Positions 1-7,712 of a stretch of 64,000 nucleotides of DNA are shown piece by piece (position 1 is the stretch's first letter; each line of letters begins with the position of its first letter). The DNA is from Pseudomonas asiatica. GTDB taxonomy: Bacteria > Pseudomonadota > Gammaproteobacteria > Pseudomonadales > Pseudomonadaceae. The DNA lies in NCBI RefSeq assembly GCF_040214835.1, contig NZ_CP157874.1:4738501-4802500 (forward strand), written 5' to 3'. The position numbers were made by a program, and so were the translations under genes. The notes under the pieces are model-generated. The model did no database searches. It was not told where the DNA came from and saw only the letters and a program-made list of their open reading frames with translations.

Positions 1-1008
1 GATGCACTCAGCGAGTGCCAGAACATCCTCGATACGCTGCTGCAAAACATCGTCACCTCTTCGGCAATCGAAGGTGAGCAGTTGAACGTGGGTTCTGTCC
101 GCTCCTCCCTCGCTCGCCGGCTGGGCATCGAGGAGCAAGGACCTACCAATGCCCGCAGTGAAGGGCTGGCGGAGCTGATGCTGGATGCAACGCAAGGGTA
201 TGACCGACCGCTGACCCTGCAACGCCTGTACACCTGGCACCAGTGGCTGTTCCCACTGGCACAAGGCGCCTTGAGCAAAGCGATACTGGTCGGCCAGTTG
301 CGTGATGAAATGCCCATGCAGGTGATCTCCGGCCGGCTCGACAAGCCTACCGTGCATTTCGAAGCACCACCGCGCGATGGCCTGGAAGCCCGACTCAACG
401 AGTTTCTCGACTGGTTTGCCAACAGTCGCGATTCCACCAGCCTGGACCCACTGCTACGTGCCGGAATCGCCCACTTCTGGTTCGTCACCCTGCATCCGTT
501 CGACGATGGCAATGGCCGTCTGACTCGGGCAATCACCGACCTGGCGCTGGCGCAAGGTGAGCGACAGGCCATTCGTTTCTATGCCATGTCTGCCAGCATC
601 CTCGAAGACAGGGCCGGCTATTACCAAGTGCTGGAGAACAGCCAGAAAGGCGACCTGGATATCACCCGCTGGCTATCCTGGTTTCTTGCTACCCTGCTGC
701 GCAGCCTGGAACAGGCCCTGGCCAATATCGACCGGATACTGGCCAAGGCCAGGTTCTGGCAAGCACATCGCTCAGATGGTTTGCTGCCCGAACAGGTAAA
801 GGTGCTCAACAGGTTGCTCGATGGCGGCCCCCGAGGATTCGAGGAAGGCATCAACGCAGCGCAATACCAGGCGGTGGCGAAGGTATCAAAGGCCACTGCG
901 ACCCGCCACCTGTCCGATCTGCTCGACAAGGCCTGCCTGGTTCGCCTGCCTGGCGGGGGCCGCAGTACCCGCTACCGCATCAACACTCAGGACATCTCCA
1001 ACGCCTGA
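1..1008 (+). CDS. Fic family protein (AMPylase type), 5' end outside window
   Basis: The reading frame is open from base 1, so the N-terminus is missing; 335 codons are visible. Near codons 20-25 lies SSAIEG, which fits the class II Fic inhibitory motif (S/T)xxxE(G/N), in the DUF4172-like N-terminal region. The catalytic motif HPFDDGNGRLTR begins at codon 165, with the His, the acidic residue and both Arg present, so transfer of AMP from ATP to target hydroxyl groups is expected. The last ~80 residues look like a winged helix (AVAKVSKATATRHLSDLL), typical of stand-alone Fic proteins with a C-terminal DNA-binding domain. The gene converges on the next one and overlaps its end by 22 bp. The family is certain; the target is unknown. 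Confidence 0.9.
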   Translation, partial: DALSECQNILDTLLQNIVTSSAIEGEQLNVGSVRSSLARRLGIEEQGPTNARSEGLAELMLDATQGYDRPLTLQRLYTWHQWLFPLAQGALSKAILVGQLRDEMPMQVISGRLDKPTVHFEAPPRDGLEARLNEFLDWFANSRDSTSLDPLLRAGIAHFWFVTLHPFDDGNGRLTRAITDLALAQGERQAIRFYAMSASILEDRAGYYQVLENSQKGDLDITRWLSWFLATLLRSLEQALANIDRILAKARFWQAHRSDGLLPEQVKVLNRLLDGGPRGFEEGINAAQYQAVAKVSKATATRHLSDLLDKACLVRLPGGGRSTRYRINTQDISNA

Positions 1009-1739
1009 CGCGGCTCACGGCGCTGGTACCAGGTGGCCATCAGCACCAGTACCAGCAACACCCCGCCCAGCACCGCCGAAGAGCCGACCGTGCCGAAGTC
1101 CAGGCCGCCCTTCTCGTGGGGCTTGGTGAGGAAGTCGCCCAAGGTGGCGCCGAACGGGCGGGTAAGCACGAACGCAACCCAGAACAACACCACGCCAGGG
1201 ATGCGTGTCCAGTAGCGGGCCACCACTACCAAGGCGATGGCACTGCCGATCAACAGTGCGCCACCGGCAAAACCGAGCCCCGAGTCATCGGCCAGGTAAT
1301 CGCCCAGCGCCGTGCCGAGTGTGTTGGAAAACAGGATCGCCACCCAGTAGAACAATTCGCCCGTGCGGTTCTTGATGCGGGTGACATCCAGCGGGTTGCC
1401 GCTCAGGCGCCATACCAGGAAGGTCAGCAGCAGAATGCCGATGAGGATGGCCGAACCCGCGGCGTAGCCCAGGCCCAGGGTGCGGTCCATGAAGTCGGAC
1501 ATGGTGGTGCCGGCGGTGCTGGTGGAGAGGATCACCAGCCAGTACAGCATCGGGTGGTAGCGGCGCGAGTACAGCTGGCCGAGCAAGGTCAGCAGGAACA
1601 CGCTGATCAGCAGCAGCGAGCTGAGGGCATAGCCGATGTTCAGGGTCATCGACAGCAAATCACCCGCCGTTTCGCCAAGGGTGGTAGCGCAGATCTTCAT
1701 GACCCAGAAGGCCAAGGTGATTTGCGGAAGTTTGTTCAT
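987..1739 (-). CDS. Uncharacterised integral membrane protein (COG4705-like), 250 aa
   Basis: The start ATG at 1739 follows a GGAG motif eight to nine bases upstream; the longer frame to 1850 lacks a comparable ribosome site. The protein is almost entirely hydrophobic, with about eight membrane segments. It contains four copies of a two-helix hairpin, each opening with a T-x-G-x(3)-G/S-D motif: TLGETAGD, TAGTTMSD, TLGTALGD and PFGATLGD. A Gly-rich second helix follows (GYALSS, GYAAGS, GFAGGA, GTVGSS). This matches uncharacterised proteins I know as COG4705; no transport substrate is established. It converges with the Fic gene and is separated from the next gene by an AT-rich region. Confidence 0.75.
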   Translation of the reverse strand: MNKLPQITLAFWVMKICATTLGETAGDLLSMTLNIGYALSSLLLISVFLLTLLGQLYSRRYHPMLYWLVILSTSTAGTTMSDFMDRTLGLGYAAGSAILIGILLLTFLVWRLSGNPLDVTRIKNRTGELFYWVAILFSNTLGTALGDYLADDSGLGFAGGALLIGSAIALVVVARYWTRIPGVVLFWVAFVLTRPFGATLGDFLTKPHEKGGLDFGTVGSSAVLGGVLLVLVLMATWYQRREPRQALEMS

Positions 1740-2083
1740 TGTTGTGCCGCTCCGGTTTGAGGTGCGGCGATGGTGCTGAGCAGCATTTGAAAAATCGGTT
1801 GGTGATGTATGAAAAATGCGTTGAACAGCCTTCAATGACAGATTTTTCATCCTTAACGCCCCATTAATTCCACCCCCTCAAGCTGCAATGGCTGGCAGAA
1901 CGTCGGCGCATGGGCAGACACATCCTGAGCCAGAACCGCTGCCAGAGCCCCAAGATGCGCGCCAATATATATCTAATTATTCGATTTTTAAACGCTATTA
2001 TTTGCGCTTTTTAATCAAGTTAATCGGCGTAGGATTAAACCCATAGAAACAAAACAACCTCAAGAACCCCTGGAGCAACGACC
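1740..2083. other. AT-rich intergenic region upstream of the repeat-protein gene
   Basis: No gene is supported here. Bases about 1961-2040 are strikingly AT-rich for this chromosome, including alternating TA steps (ATATATATCTAATTATT) and TTTTTAAACG. This is the only obvious promoter region for the gene starting at 2084. A purine-rich ribosome-site-like stretch is not strong; ACCCCTGGAGCAACGACC precedes the ATG, with GGAG about eight bases away. AT-rich tracts of this kind are typical binding sites of MvaT-family silencers. Confidence 0.5.
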
Positions 2084-2410
2084 ATGAAAAACAAACTGAT
2101 CCTCACCCTGGCCCTCTCGGTTTTCGCTGCTGGCGCCTTCGCCGAAGATGGCTTCAACCGCACCAACGCCCACACCTTCGCAGCGACCCAGAGCCAATCC
2201 GCTGCCTACGCTGAAGATGGCTTCGACCGCACTGGCGGCCAGCGTTTCGCCGAAGACGGCTTCGACCGCACCGGTGGCCAGCGCTTCGCCGAAGACGGCT
2301 TCGACCGCACCGGTGGCCAGCGCTTCGCCGAAGACGGCTTCGACCGCACTGGCGGCCAACGTTTCGCCGAAGATGGCTTCGATCGCACCAACGCCCACCG
2401 CATCAGCTGA
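2084..2410 (+). CDS. Exported 13-residue repeat protein, 108 aa
   Basis: Residues 1-20 form a clear signal peptide (MKNKLILTLALSVFAAGAFA) with an AFA cleavage site. The mature part has six EDGF(D/N)RT modules. Modules 2-5 are exact 13-residue repeats (AEDGFDRTGGQRF); the first and last carry TNAH in place of TGGQ. There are no cysteines and no recognisable fold; the sequence is acidic/polar and probably unstructured. A GGAG site precedes the ATG and a strong hairpin follows the stop, so it appears to be a monocistronic gene. Pseudomonads carry similar small signal-peptide-plus-AEGG/AEDG-repeat proteins, some vaguely named in databases, but I know no proven function. The export prediction and repeats are seen directly; any role is open. 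Confidence 0.8.
   Translation: MKNKLILTLALSVFAAGAFAEDGFNRTNAHTFAATQSQSAAYAEDGFDRTGGQRFAEDGFDRTGGQRFAEDGFDRTGGQRFAEDGFDRTGGQRFAEDGFDRTNAHRIS
2210..2398 (+). repeat. 39-bp tandem repeat array inside the exported repeat gene
   Basis: Units start at 2210, 2249, 2288, 2327 and 2366. The units at 2249 and 2288 are identical at DNA level. The others differ mostly at silent third positions (GAT/GAC, ACT/ACC, CGT/CGC), so the protein repeat is kept while the DNA has drifted. The final unit diverges after the EDGFDRT part. Confidence 0.9.
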
Positions 2411-2428
2411 TCCCTGATGCGAGCACCC

Positions 2429-2448
2429 AGCCCGGCTTCGGCCGGGCT
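2429..2448 (+). terminator. Hairpin terminator after the repeat-protein gene
   Basis: AGCCCGGC-TTCG-GCCGGGCT forms an 8-bp stem with a stable TTCG tetraloop 18 bases after the stop codon. Only a short T run follows, so it is a probable rather than ideal intrinsic terminator. Confidence 0.7.
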
Positions 2449-2528
2449 TGATCATTTGCAGGCGGGCACAGGCTTGGCACACTAGGCGCCTTGTCCACCA
2501 GGAGGTAGGGCCAGCAAGCCCAGCACAG

Positions 2529-3134
2529 ATGTATTACTACGAACCCGCCAAAGGCCACGGCCTGCCCCACGACCCGTTCAACGCCATCGTCGGCCCCCGC
2601 CCTATCGGCTGGATCTCCTCACAGGACCGCGAAGGCCGCCTGAACCTGGCGCCCTACAGCTTCTTCAATGCCTTCAACTACATCCCGCCGATCATCGGTT
2701 TCTGCAGCGTCGGGCGCAAAGACAGCCTGAACAACATCGAGCAGACCGGCGAATTCGTCTGGAACCTGGCAACCCGCCCGTTGGCCGAGCAGATGAACCA
2801 GAGCTGCGCACCGGTTGCCGCCGAGATAAACGAATTCGAACTGAGCGGCCTCACCGCCAAGCCGTCGAGCATCGTCAACGTGCCGCGTGTCGGCGAAACC
2901 CCGGTGGCCTTCGAGTGCAAGGTCAGCCAGATTGTCCAGCTCAAGCGGGCCGACCAGGAACTGGTGCCCAGCTGGCTGATCCTGGGTGAAGTGGTGGCGG
3001 TGCACATTGCCGAGCACCTGTTGAAGAACGGTATCTACGATACCGCTGCCGCCGAGCCGATCCTGCGTGGGGGTGGCCCGGCAGACTATTTCGAGCTGGG
3101 CAACCTGTTCAAGATGGCCCGCCCGCCGGCCTGA
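2529..3134 (+). CDS. Flavin reductase-like domain protein, 201 aa
   Basis: The sequence (MYYYEPAKGHGLPHDPFNAIVGPRPIGW near the N-terminus, then NLAPYSFFNAFNYIPP) is characteristic of the FMN-binding split-barrel flavin reductase family, DUF447/FlaRed type. Members bind FMN and often reduce free flavin with NAD(P)H. The length of about 200 residues is normal. The ATG at 2529 is the first one giving the conserved N-terminus; an AGGAGGT lies 22 bases upstream, somewhat far away. The gene converges with the small gene ending at 3135, with no gap. No partner monooxygenase lies next to it, so the physiological substrate cannot be named. Confidence 0.85.
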   Translation: MYYYEPAKGHGLPHDPFNAIVGPRPIGWISSQDREGRLNLAPYSFFNAFNYIPPIIGFCSVGRKDSLNNIEQTGEFVWNLATRPLAEQMNQSCAPVAAEINEFELSGLTAKPSSIVNVPRVGETPVAFECKVSQIVQLKRADQELVPSWLILGEVVAVHIAEHLLKNGIYDTAAAEPILRGGGPADYFELGNLFKMARPPA

Positions 3135-3368
3135 TCACCAGATCAGCTCACCCTCTTCGCTGACGCCCTGCAGGCGTTGCAGCTCGGCCGTGGCCGCTTC
3201 ATCGGCGGCCACGGCGCCCTTGAACACCTGGCCGTCGAGAATCTTGTGAAAGCGCGGCGCGCCGCCCATGCCCAGGGCCTTGACCGCGATGGCCGCGTTG
3301 TAGCCGCCACCTTCCACCGGGACCATCGCCGAAACCGCTTCGAAATGCGGGAATTCTCTACGTGCCAT
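3135..3368 (-). CDS. Hypothetical protein, 77 aa
   Basis: The product is a small soluble protein, starting MARREFPHFEAVSAMVPVEG and ending EGELIW. An in-frame ATG 33 bases upstream exists, but 3368 gives the sequence I would expect for a conserved small pseudomonad protein. Codon choice is typical of the host. No motif, cysteine pair or membrane segment is visible. It lies tail-to-tail with the flavin reductase gene, and a REP pair sits just upstream. I do not recognise a function. Confidence 0.6.
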   Translation of the reverse strand: MARREFPHFEAVSAMVPVEGGGYNAAIAVKALGMGGAPRFHKILDGQVFKGAVAADEAATAELQRLQGVSEEGELIW

Positions 3369-3420
3369 GTTGCTATCTACCTGGTTGATCAAGGGCAGCA
3401 TCTTACCCCATTCACCTGTA

Positions 3421-3516
3421 CCGGCCCTATCGCCGGCAAGCCAGCTCCCACAGGTACTGCACCGCCCTCAAGACCTGTGATAACCCTGTGGGAGCTGGCT
3501 TGCCGGCGATGAGGCC
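3421..3516. repeat. REP pair, class A2 (stem CGCCGGCAAGCCAGC)
   Basis: Two inverted copies of a palindromic unit, CGCCGGCAAGCCAGC next to TCCCACAGG, face each other with a ~30-bp spacer. The A2 stem differs from the common class A unit (GCGGG-N4-CCCGC) only in the stem sequence; the TCCCACAGG flank is shared. It lies between the 77-aa gene and the monooxygenase gene. Confidence 0.9.
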
Positions 3517-3531
3517 AGAACAGGCAATACC

Positions 3532-3825
3532 TCAATCAAAGGTATGCAGATCCAGGCTGCTGACCACCTGTTCCTGCACCAACTCACCAAACACTTCCAG
3601 CGTCGGCGAAGCAAAGTAGCCAGTCATCGCCTGCTGGTCTTGCCAGCTGCCACTGAGCAACCATAAATCGGCATCAGCCTGCGAACGCTGCACCGTGAAA
3701 CTCAGGCAGCCCGGTGCCCGCAACGAGGGCTCGAGCAGGTCACGCAGGCGCGCGCCCAGCTCCGCCGAGCGCCCGCTGCTGGCACGGATGAAAGCAAGGT
3801 GGGTGACCGGTTGTGTCGGGGTCAT
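3532..3825 (-). CDS. Antibiotic biosynthesis monooxygenase-like (ABM) protein, 97 aa
   Basis: A single ferredoxin-like ABM domain: HLAFIRASSGRSAELGARLRDL, the APGCLSFTVQRS strand pair, and WLLSGSWQDQQAMTGYFASP. Relatives such as YgiN act as quinol monooxygenases or heme/quinone-handling dimers. Length is normal for the family. It is divergently transcribed from the AraC-type regulator at 4028, with a perfect 20-bp inverted repeat between them, so that regulator is the likely controller. Substrate not determinable. Confidence 0.8.
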   Translation of the reverse strand: MTPTQPVTHLAFIRASSGRSAELGARLRDLLEPSLRAPGCLSFTVQRSQADADLWLLSGSWQDQQAMTGYFASPTLEVFGELVQEQVVSSLDLHTFD

Positions 3826-3913
3826 TGCACAATCTCCTTGAAGCAGGCGGACGGAAAAGCCAGGCTGCCAAGGTTAGGGCCTCACCCGCGCGACGCGTTA
3901 GGCCATTACTGCT

Positions 3914-3959
3914 CGCCGATTGCCTGATCCTGCAGCGCGGCAGGATCAGGCAATCGGCG
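3914..3959. promoter_or_regulatory. Perfect 20-bp inverted repeat between monooxygenase and araC-type gene
   Basis: Arms at 3914-3933 (CGCCGATTGCCTGATCCTGC) and 3940-3959 are exact reverse complements, separated by AGCGCG. The structure lies between two divergent starts (3825 and 4028). It could be a regulator site or an RNA hairpin; no T tract follows on either strand, so a terminator is less likely. Confidence 0.6.
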
Positions 3960-4027
3960 TGCAGCTTTTGACTAGCGCCCGCCATTGCCCAAACCTATGC
4001 TGCGTCGGTCAGCAGAGGAAAGCCATC

Positions 4028-4948
4028 ATGACCACCGCCACGTCCATCGACCCGAGCCTGGAACTGCAACGCCAGGAGCTCGCCGAGCTGATCCGCCGCC
4101 ACGCCGGGGAACCCCACGGCCCGGCATCGGCCATCGATGACCTGTACCTGGTGCGCTACACCGAAAACGTGCGCTCGGTACCGACCCTGGCGCAACCAGC
4201 GCTGTGCATCCTCGCCCAGGGCAGCAAAAGCCTGTTCCTGGGTGACGAGCAGTACGCCTACGACCCGCTGCACTACATGGTGGTCTCGGTAACCTTGCCG
4301 CTTAGCGGCGTAAAACTCGACGCCAGCCCCGAGCACCCGAGCCTTGGCCTGCGCATGGACCTGGACCCGGCCGAAATCAGCCAGCTGATCGCCGAAAGCG
4401 GGCCGATGCTGGTGCCCAACCGGCCTTCCGGTCGTGGCTTGTATGTGGAAAGAACCGATGCCGCGTTGCTCGACGCCTTGCTGCGGCTGATACGCCTGCT
4501 GGACACCCCTCGCGATATCGCGATGCTCGCGCCGCTGTTCCGTCGGGAGATTCTGTACCGCCTGCTGCGCGGGCCGCAGGGCTATCGGTTGTACGAAATT
4601 GCCTTGGCCAACAGCCAGACCCATCGGGTTTGCCAGGCCATCACCTGGCTCAACCAGAACTACCAGCTGCCTTTGCGCATCGAGGACCTGGCGCGCGAGG
4701 TCAACCTCAGCACCTCGACCTTGCACCACCGGTTCAAGGCCGTGACGTCGATGAGCCCGTTGCAGTATCAGAAGCAACTGCGCCTGCAGGAGGCGCGGCG
4801 CTTGATGCTGAATGACGGGCTCGAGGCAGCGGTGGCTGCCTACCGGGTGGGGTATGAAAGCCCGTCACAGTTCAGCCGTGAATACAGCCGGCTGTATGGC
4901 GCGCCGCCGATTCGTGATGTGGCGAGGTTGCGGGCGACTGCTGGCTGA
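4028..4948 (+). CDS. AraC family transcriptional regulator, 306 aa
   Basis: The N-terminal ~180 residues match the AraC_N domain of the CuxR/YqhC-like group (YTENVRSVPTLAQPALCILAQGSKSLFLG). The C-terminal ~100 residues carry the two AraC HTH motifs (EDLAREVNLSTSTLHHRFKAVT and AVAAYRVGYESPSQFSREYSRLYG). The ATG at 4028 has an AGAGGAAAG ribosome site seven bases away; the longer frame from 3920 would run through the palindrome and is rejected. Gene order suggests it controls the divergent ABM monooxygenase. The inducer is unknown. Confidence 0.88.
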   Translation: MTTATSIDPSLELQRQELAELIRRHAGEPHGPASAIDDLYLVRYTENVRSVPTLAQPALCILAQGSKSLFLGDEQYAYDPLHYMVVSVTLPLSGVKLDASPEHPSLGLRMDLDPAEISQLIAESGPMLVPNRPSGRGLYVERTDAALLDALLRLIRLLDTPRDIAMLAPLFRREILYRLLRGPQGYRLYEIALANSQTHRVCQAITWLNQNYQLPLRIEDLAREVNLSTSTLHHRFKAVTSMSPLQYQKQLRLQEARRLMLNDGLEAAVAAYRVGYESPSQFSREYSRLYGAPPIRDVARLRATAG

Positions 4949-4965
4949 GTTTGGCTTTGCCTGTG

Positions 4966-5063
4966 CCGGCCCTTTCGCGGGTAAACCCGCTCCCACAGGT
5001 TTTGCACAGATACTGAAAACTGTGCAGTACCTGTGGGAGCGGGTTCACCCGCGAAAGGGCCGG
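4966..5063. repeat. REP pair, class A (stem GCGGG-N4-CCCGC)
   Basis: Two class A units face each other, GCGGGTAAACCCGCTCCCACAGG and its complement with TTCA in the loop, with a 40-bp spacer. It lies between the convergent araC-type gene and the decarboxylase gene and probably lies in both 3' UTRs. Confidence 0.92.
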
Positions 5064-5082
5064 TACAGGCAATAGCTTCACT

Positions 5083-6720
5083 TCAACCCAACACAGCCCC
5101 CTGCCACTGATTCTGGTCAACCTGGATCAAGGTCGGCCCCTTGCGCTCCACTGCCTGCCCCAACGCCACCTGCAACTGCGCCACATCTGCCACCTGCTCC
5201 GCCGCCGCGCCCAGGGCCCGCGCCACACCGATGAAGTCCGGCGTATGGATATCCACCCCGACTGGCTCGATGGCCCGGTTGACCATGTACTTCTTGATTT
5301 CCTCGTACCCCTGGTTGTTCCACAGCAGCACGATCAGCGGCACCTGAGCTTCCACCGCGCTGGCCAGCTCCGGCAAGGTGAACTGCAAACCGCCATCACC
5401 AATCAGGCACACCGCAGGCGCACGCTCACCGACCTGCTCCGCGCTGCCCAGCCAGGCGCCCATGGCCGCCGGCAATGCATAACCCAAGGTGCCGTAGCCG
5501 GTCGAGGCATTGAACCAACGGCGTGGCTGGTCCATGTCCAGGGTCAGGTTGCCGGTGTACACCGGCTGGGTCGAATCGCCCACCAGAATGGCATTGGGCA
5601 GGCGCTCGAGAATTGCGTTCAGCAAACGTGTCTGGCTCAGGGTCGGCTGGTCCCAACCCGCCGCCAGTGCCTGGCGCAGCTTGGCCACCCGGGCCGCCCC
5701 CCACGTGCTTTCACGGACGGGTTGCGTCAGTGCCTGCAAGGCACCGAGCAGCGCCTCGGTGGCCAGTTCGGCATCGGCCACCAGCGACAGCGCCGGCAGG
5801 TAATTGCGCACGGCCTGGTCCGGGTCGATGTCGATGCGCAACAGGCTGCCCGGGATCTCGAAACCACCTTTGAAGGTGACGTCATAGTCGGTTTCGGCCA
5901 GTTCGGTGCCGATCGCCAGCACCACATCGGCCTCGGCCACCAGCGCCCGCGTGGCAGGCAGTGACTGGGTCGAGCCAATCTGCAGCGGGTGGCTGGCCGG
6001 CAGCAGCCCCTTGGCATTGATGGTCAGCGCCACCGGCGCCTGCAGGTGTTCGGCCAGGCGCGCCAGCGCAGCGCCCGCGGCCAATGCGCCGCCCCCGGCC
6101 AGGATCAATGGTCGCCGTGCATTGGCCAGGCGCTCGGCCATCTGCGCCACGGCCTGCGGCGCTGCCCCTGCCCGGCTGCTGCGCACCACGCGCCCCGGCA
6201 GCAGGTGATCGGCCGGTTCGACCAGCACGTCGAGCGGGATCTCGATATGCACCGGGCGCGGGCGGGCGCCTTCGAACACGGCGAATGCCCGGGCCAGCAC
6301 CTGCGGCAGGTCATCGGCACTCATCAGGGTGTGGGAAAACGCCGCCACACCCGACACCAGCGCTGCCTGGTTGGGCAACTCGTGCAGCTTGCCGCGGCCA
6401 CCGCCCAGCTGGTCGCGGGCCTGCACGCTGGAAATCACCAGCATCGGGATCGAGTCGGCATAGGCCTGGCCCATGGCGGTGGTGATGTTGGTCATGCCCG
6501 GGCCGGTGATGATGAAGCACACCCCGGGCTTGCCGCGGGTCCGCGCATAGCCGTCGGCCATGAACCCGGCACCCTGCTCGTGGCGCGGGGTAACATGGCG
6601 GATGGACGAGCCAGCCAGGCCGCGGTAGAGCTCCACGGTATGTACACCAGGAATGCCGAAGACATGGTCAACGCCATAGCCTTCAAGGAGTTTTACCAGT
6701 ACTTCGCCGCAGGTCGCCAT
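5083..6720 (-). CDS. Thiamin-diphosphate decarboxylase, acetolactate-synthase-like (5-guanidino-2-oxopentanoate decarboxylase candidate), 545 aa
   Basis: All three ThDP-enzyme domains are present. The catalytic Glu48 lies in TPRHEQGAGF. The central domain spans roughly residues 190-320. The C-terminal pyrophosphate/Mg motif is GDGGLQFTLPELASAV...WNNQGYEEIKKY. The overall pattern (FGIPGVHTVELYRGL, near 545 residues) resembles AruI of the arginine transaminase pathway, which decarboxylates 5-guanidino-2-oxopentanoate. No small acetolactate-synthase subunit is adjacent, arguing against branched-chain biosynthesis. It is divergent from the LysR gene at 6836, which probably regulates it. Family certain, substrate inferred. 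Confidence 0.82.
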   Translation of the reverse strand: MATCGEVLVKLLEGYGVDHVFGIPGVHTVELYRGLAGSSIRHVTPRHEQGAGFMADGYARTRGKPGVCFIITGPGMTNITTAMGQAYADSIPMLVISSVQARDQLGGGRGKLHELPNQAALVSGVAAFSHTLMSADDLPQVLARAFAVFEGARPRPVHIEIPLDVLVEPADHLLPGRVVRSSRAGAAPQAVAQMAERLANARRPLILAGGGALAAGAALARLAEHLQAPVALTINAKGLLPASHPLQIGSTQSLPATRALVAEADVVLAIGTELAETDYDVTFKGGFEIPGSLLRIDIDPDQAVRNYLPALSLVADAELATEALLGALQALTQPVRESTWGAARVAKLRQALAAGWDQPTLSQTRLLNAILERLPNAILVGDSTQPVYTGNLTLDMDQPRRWFNASTGYGTLGYALPAAMGAWLGSAEQVGERAPAVCLIGDGGLQFTLPELASAVEAQVPLIVLLWNNQGYEEIKKYMVNRAIEPVGVDIHTPDFIGVARALGAAAEQVADVAQLQVALGQAVERKGPTLIQVDQNQWQGAVLG

Positions 6721-6835
6721 TGGGTTTCACCGTGAATCTTGGTTAGGTTATGCCCTTATTTGGACCCAGCCACGGCTATCGCCACAATGCAAAAAAACAC
6801 ATACTAGCCATGTCCTGCAATCATGGCTCAGCACT

Positions 6836-7711
6836 ATGAAACGCCTCCCGCCCCTGCCCGCCCTGCATACTTTTCTGGTCACCGCCCAGCACTGCAATTT
6901 CACCCGTGCCGGGCAGCAGTTGCATATCACCCAGGGCGCCGTAAGCCGGCAGATCGCGGCCCTCGAGGAGCATCTGGGTTATGCCTTGTTCCAGCGCCAG
7001 GCCCGTGGGCTGAGCCTGACCCGTGAAGGCCAGGACTGGCTGCCAAGGGTGCAGCAGGTGTTCGCGCTGATCGAACAAGGGGTGCGCGAGGTGGGTGGGC
7101 GCAGCACTACCTTGCAGCTCAAGGCACCGACCTGCGTGATGCGCTGGCTGCTGCCACGCCTGATGGAATGGCAGGCGCTACGCCCGGATGTGCCTGTAGA
7201 GCTGACCACCACGGTGCAACATGGAGTGGACTTTCGCCGCGAGGGTTTCGATGCGGCGGTGGTGTATGGCGATGCGCCGAACCACGGGCTGCGCGTGCGC
7301 AAGCTGTTCGATGAGCAGCTGACGCCGGTGTGCGCGCCGTCATTGCGCCAAGGGCCGGTACCATTGCAGCAGGTCGAGGATCTGGCGCTACACATGCTGC
7401 TGCACCCGTCGCGGGATGAGCATGACTGGCGGTTGTGGCTGCAGGCAGCCGGGGTGACGCTGGGCACTCAAGGGCCGAAGCAGCATTTCGAGACGCTGGA
7501 CATGGCGATGGCCATGGCCTCGCAGGGGACCGGCGTGGCCATCGGCGACTGGTCGCTGATCGGCGATGACTTGCGCGGGGGGCGGTTGTGCATGCCGTTT
7601 GCGCTGAAAGTGATGACCGGCAAGGGCTATTACCTGGTGAGCCAGGCCAAGAGCTTGCCGGCGGGGTTGGGGGAGTTGCTGGATTGGCTGGAACACCAGG
7701 CCAGCCAGTGA
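6836..7711 (+). CDS. LysR family transcriptional regulator (GcvA-like), 291 aa
   Basis: An N-terminal winged HTH (LPALHTFLVTAQHCNFTRAGQQLHITQGAVSRQIAALEEHLG) is followed by a substrate-binding domain from about residue 95. The sequence is closest in feel to the GcvA/AmpR group. It starts 115 bp from, and divergent to, the ThDP decarboxylase; this is the classic arrangement of a LysR activator and its target. A REP pair follows the stop. Ligand unknown; the product or substrate of the decarboxylase is the natural guess. Confidence 0.88.
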   Translation: MKRLPPLPALHTFLVTAQHCNFTRAGQQLHITQGAVSRQIAALEEHLGYALFQRQARGLSLTREGQDWLPRVQQVFALIEQGVREVGGRSTTLQLKAPTCVMRWLLPRLMEWQALRPDVPVELTTTVQHGVDFRREGFDAAVVYGDAPNHGLRVRKLFDEQLTPVCAPSLRQGPVPLQQVEDLALHMLLHPSRDEHDWRLWLQAAGVTLGTQGPKQHFETLDMAMAMASQGTGVAIGDWSLIGDDLRGGRLCMPFALKVMTGKGYYLVSQAKSLPAGLGELLDWLEHQASQ

Positions 7712-7712
7712 G

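Noticed and set aside
2210..2398. Possible CRISPR array from regular 39-bp repeats
   Set aside because: There are no unique spacers; units are contiguous and coding, and no cas genes are nearby.
2206..2403. Open frames on other strands across the 39-bp repeats, also repetitive
   Set aside because: A 39-bp repeat length (multiple of three) automatically keeps extra frames open; only the frame with a signal peptide and ribosome site is convincing.
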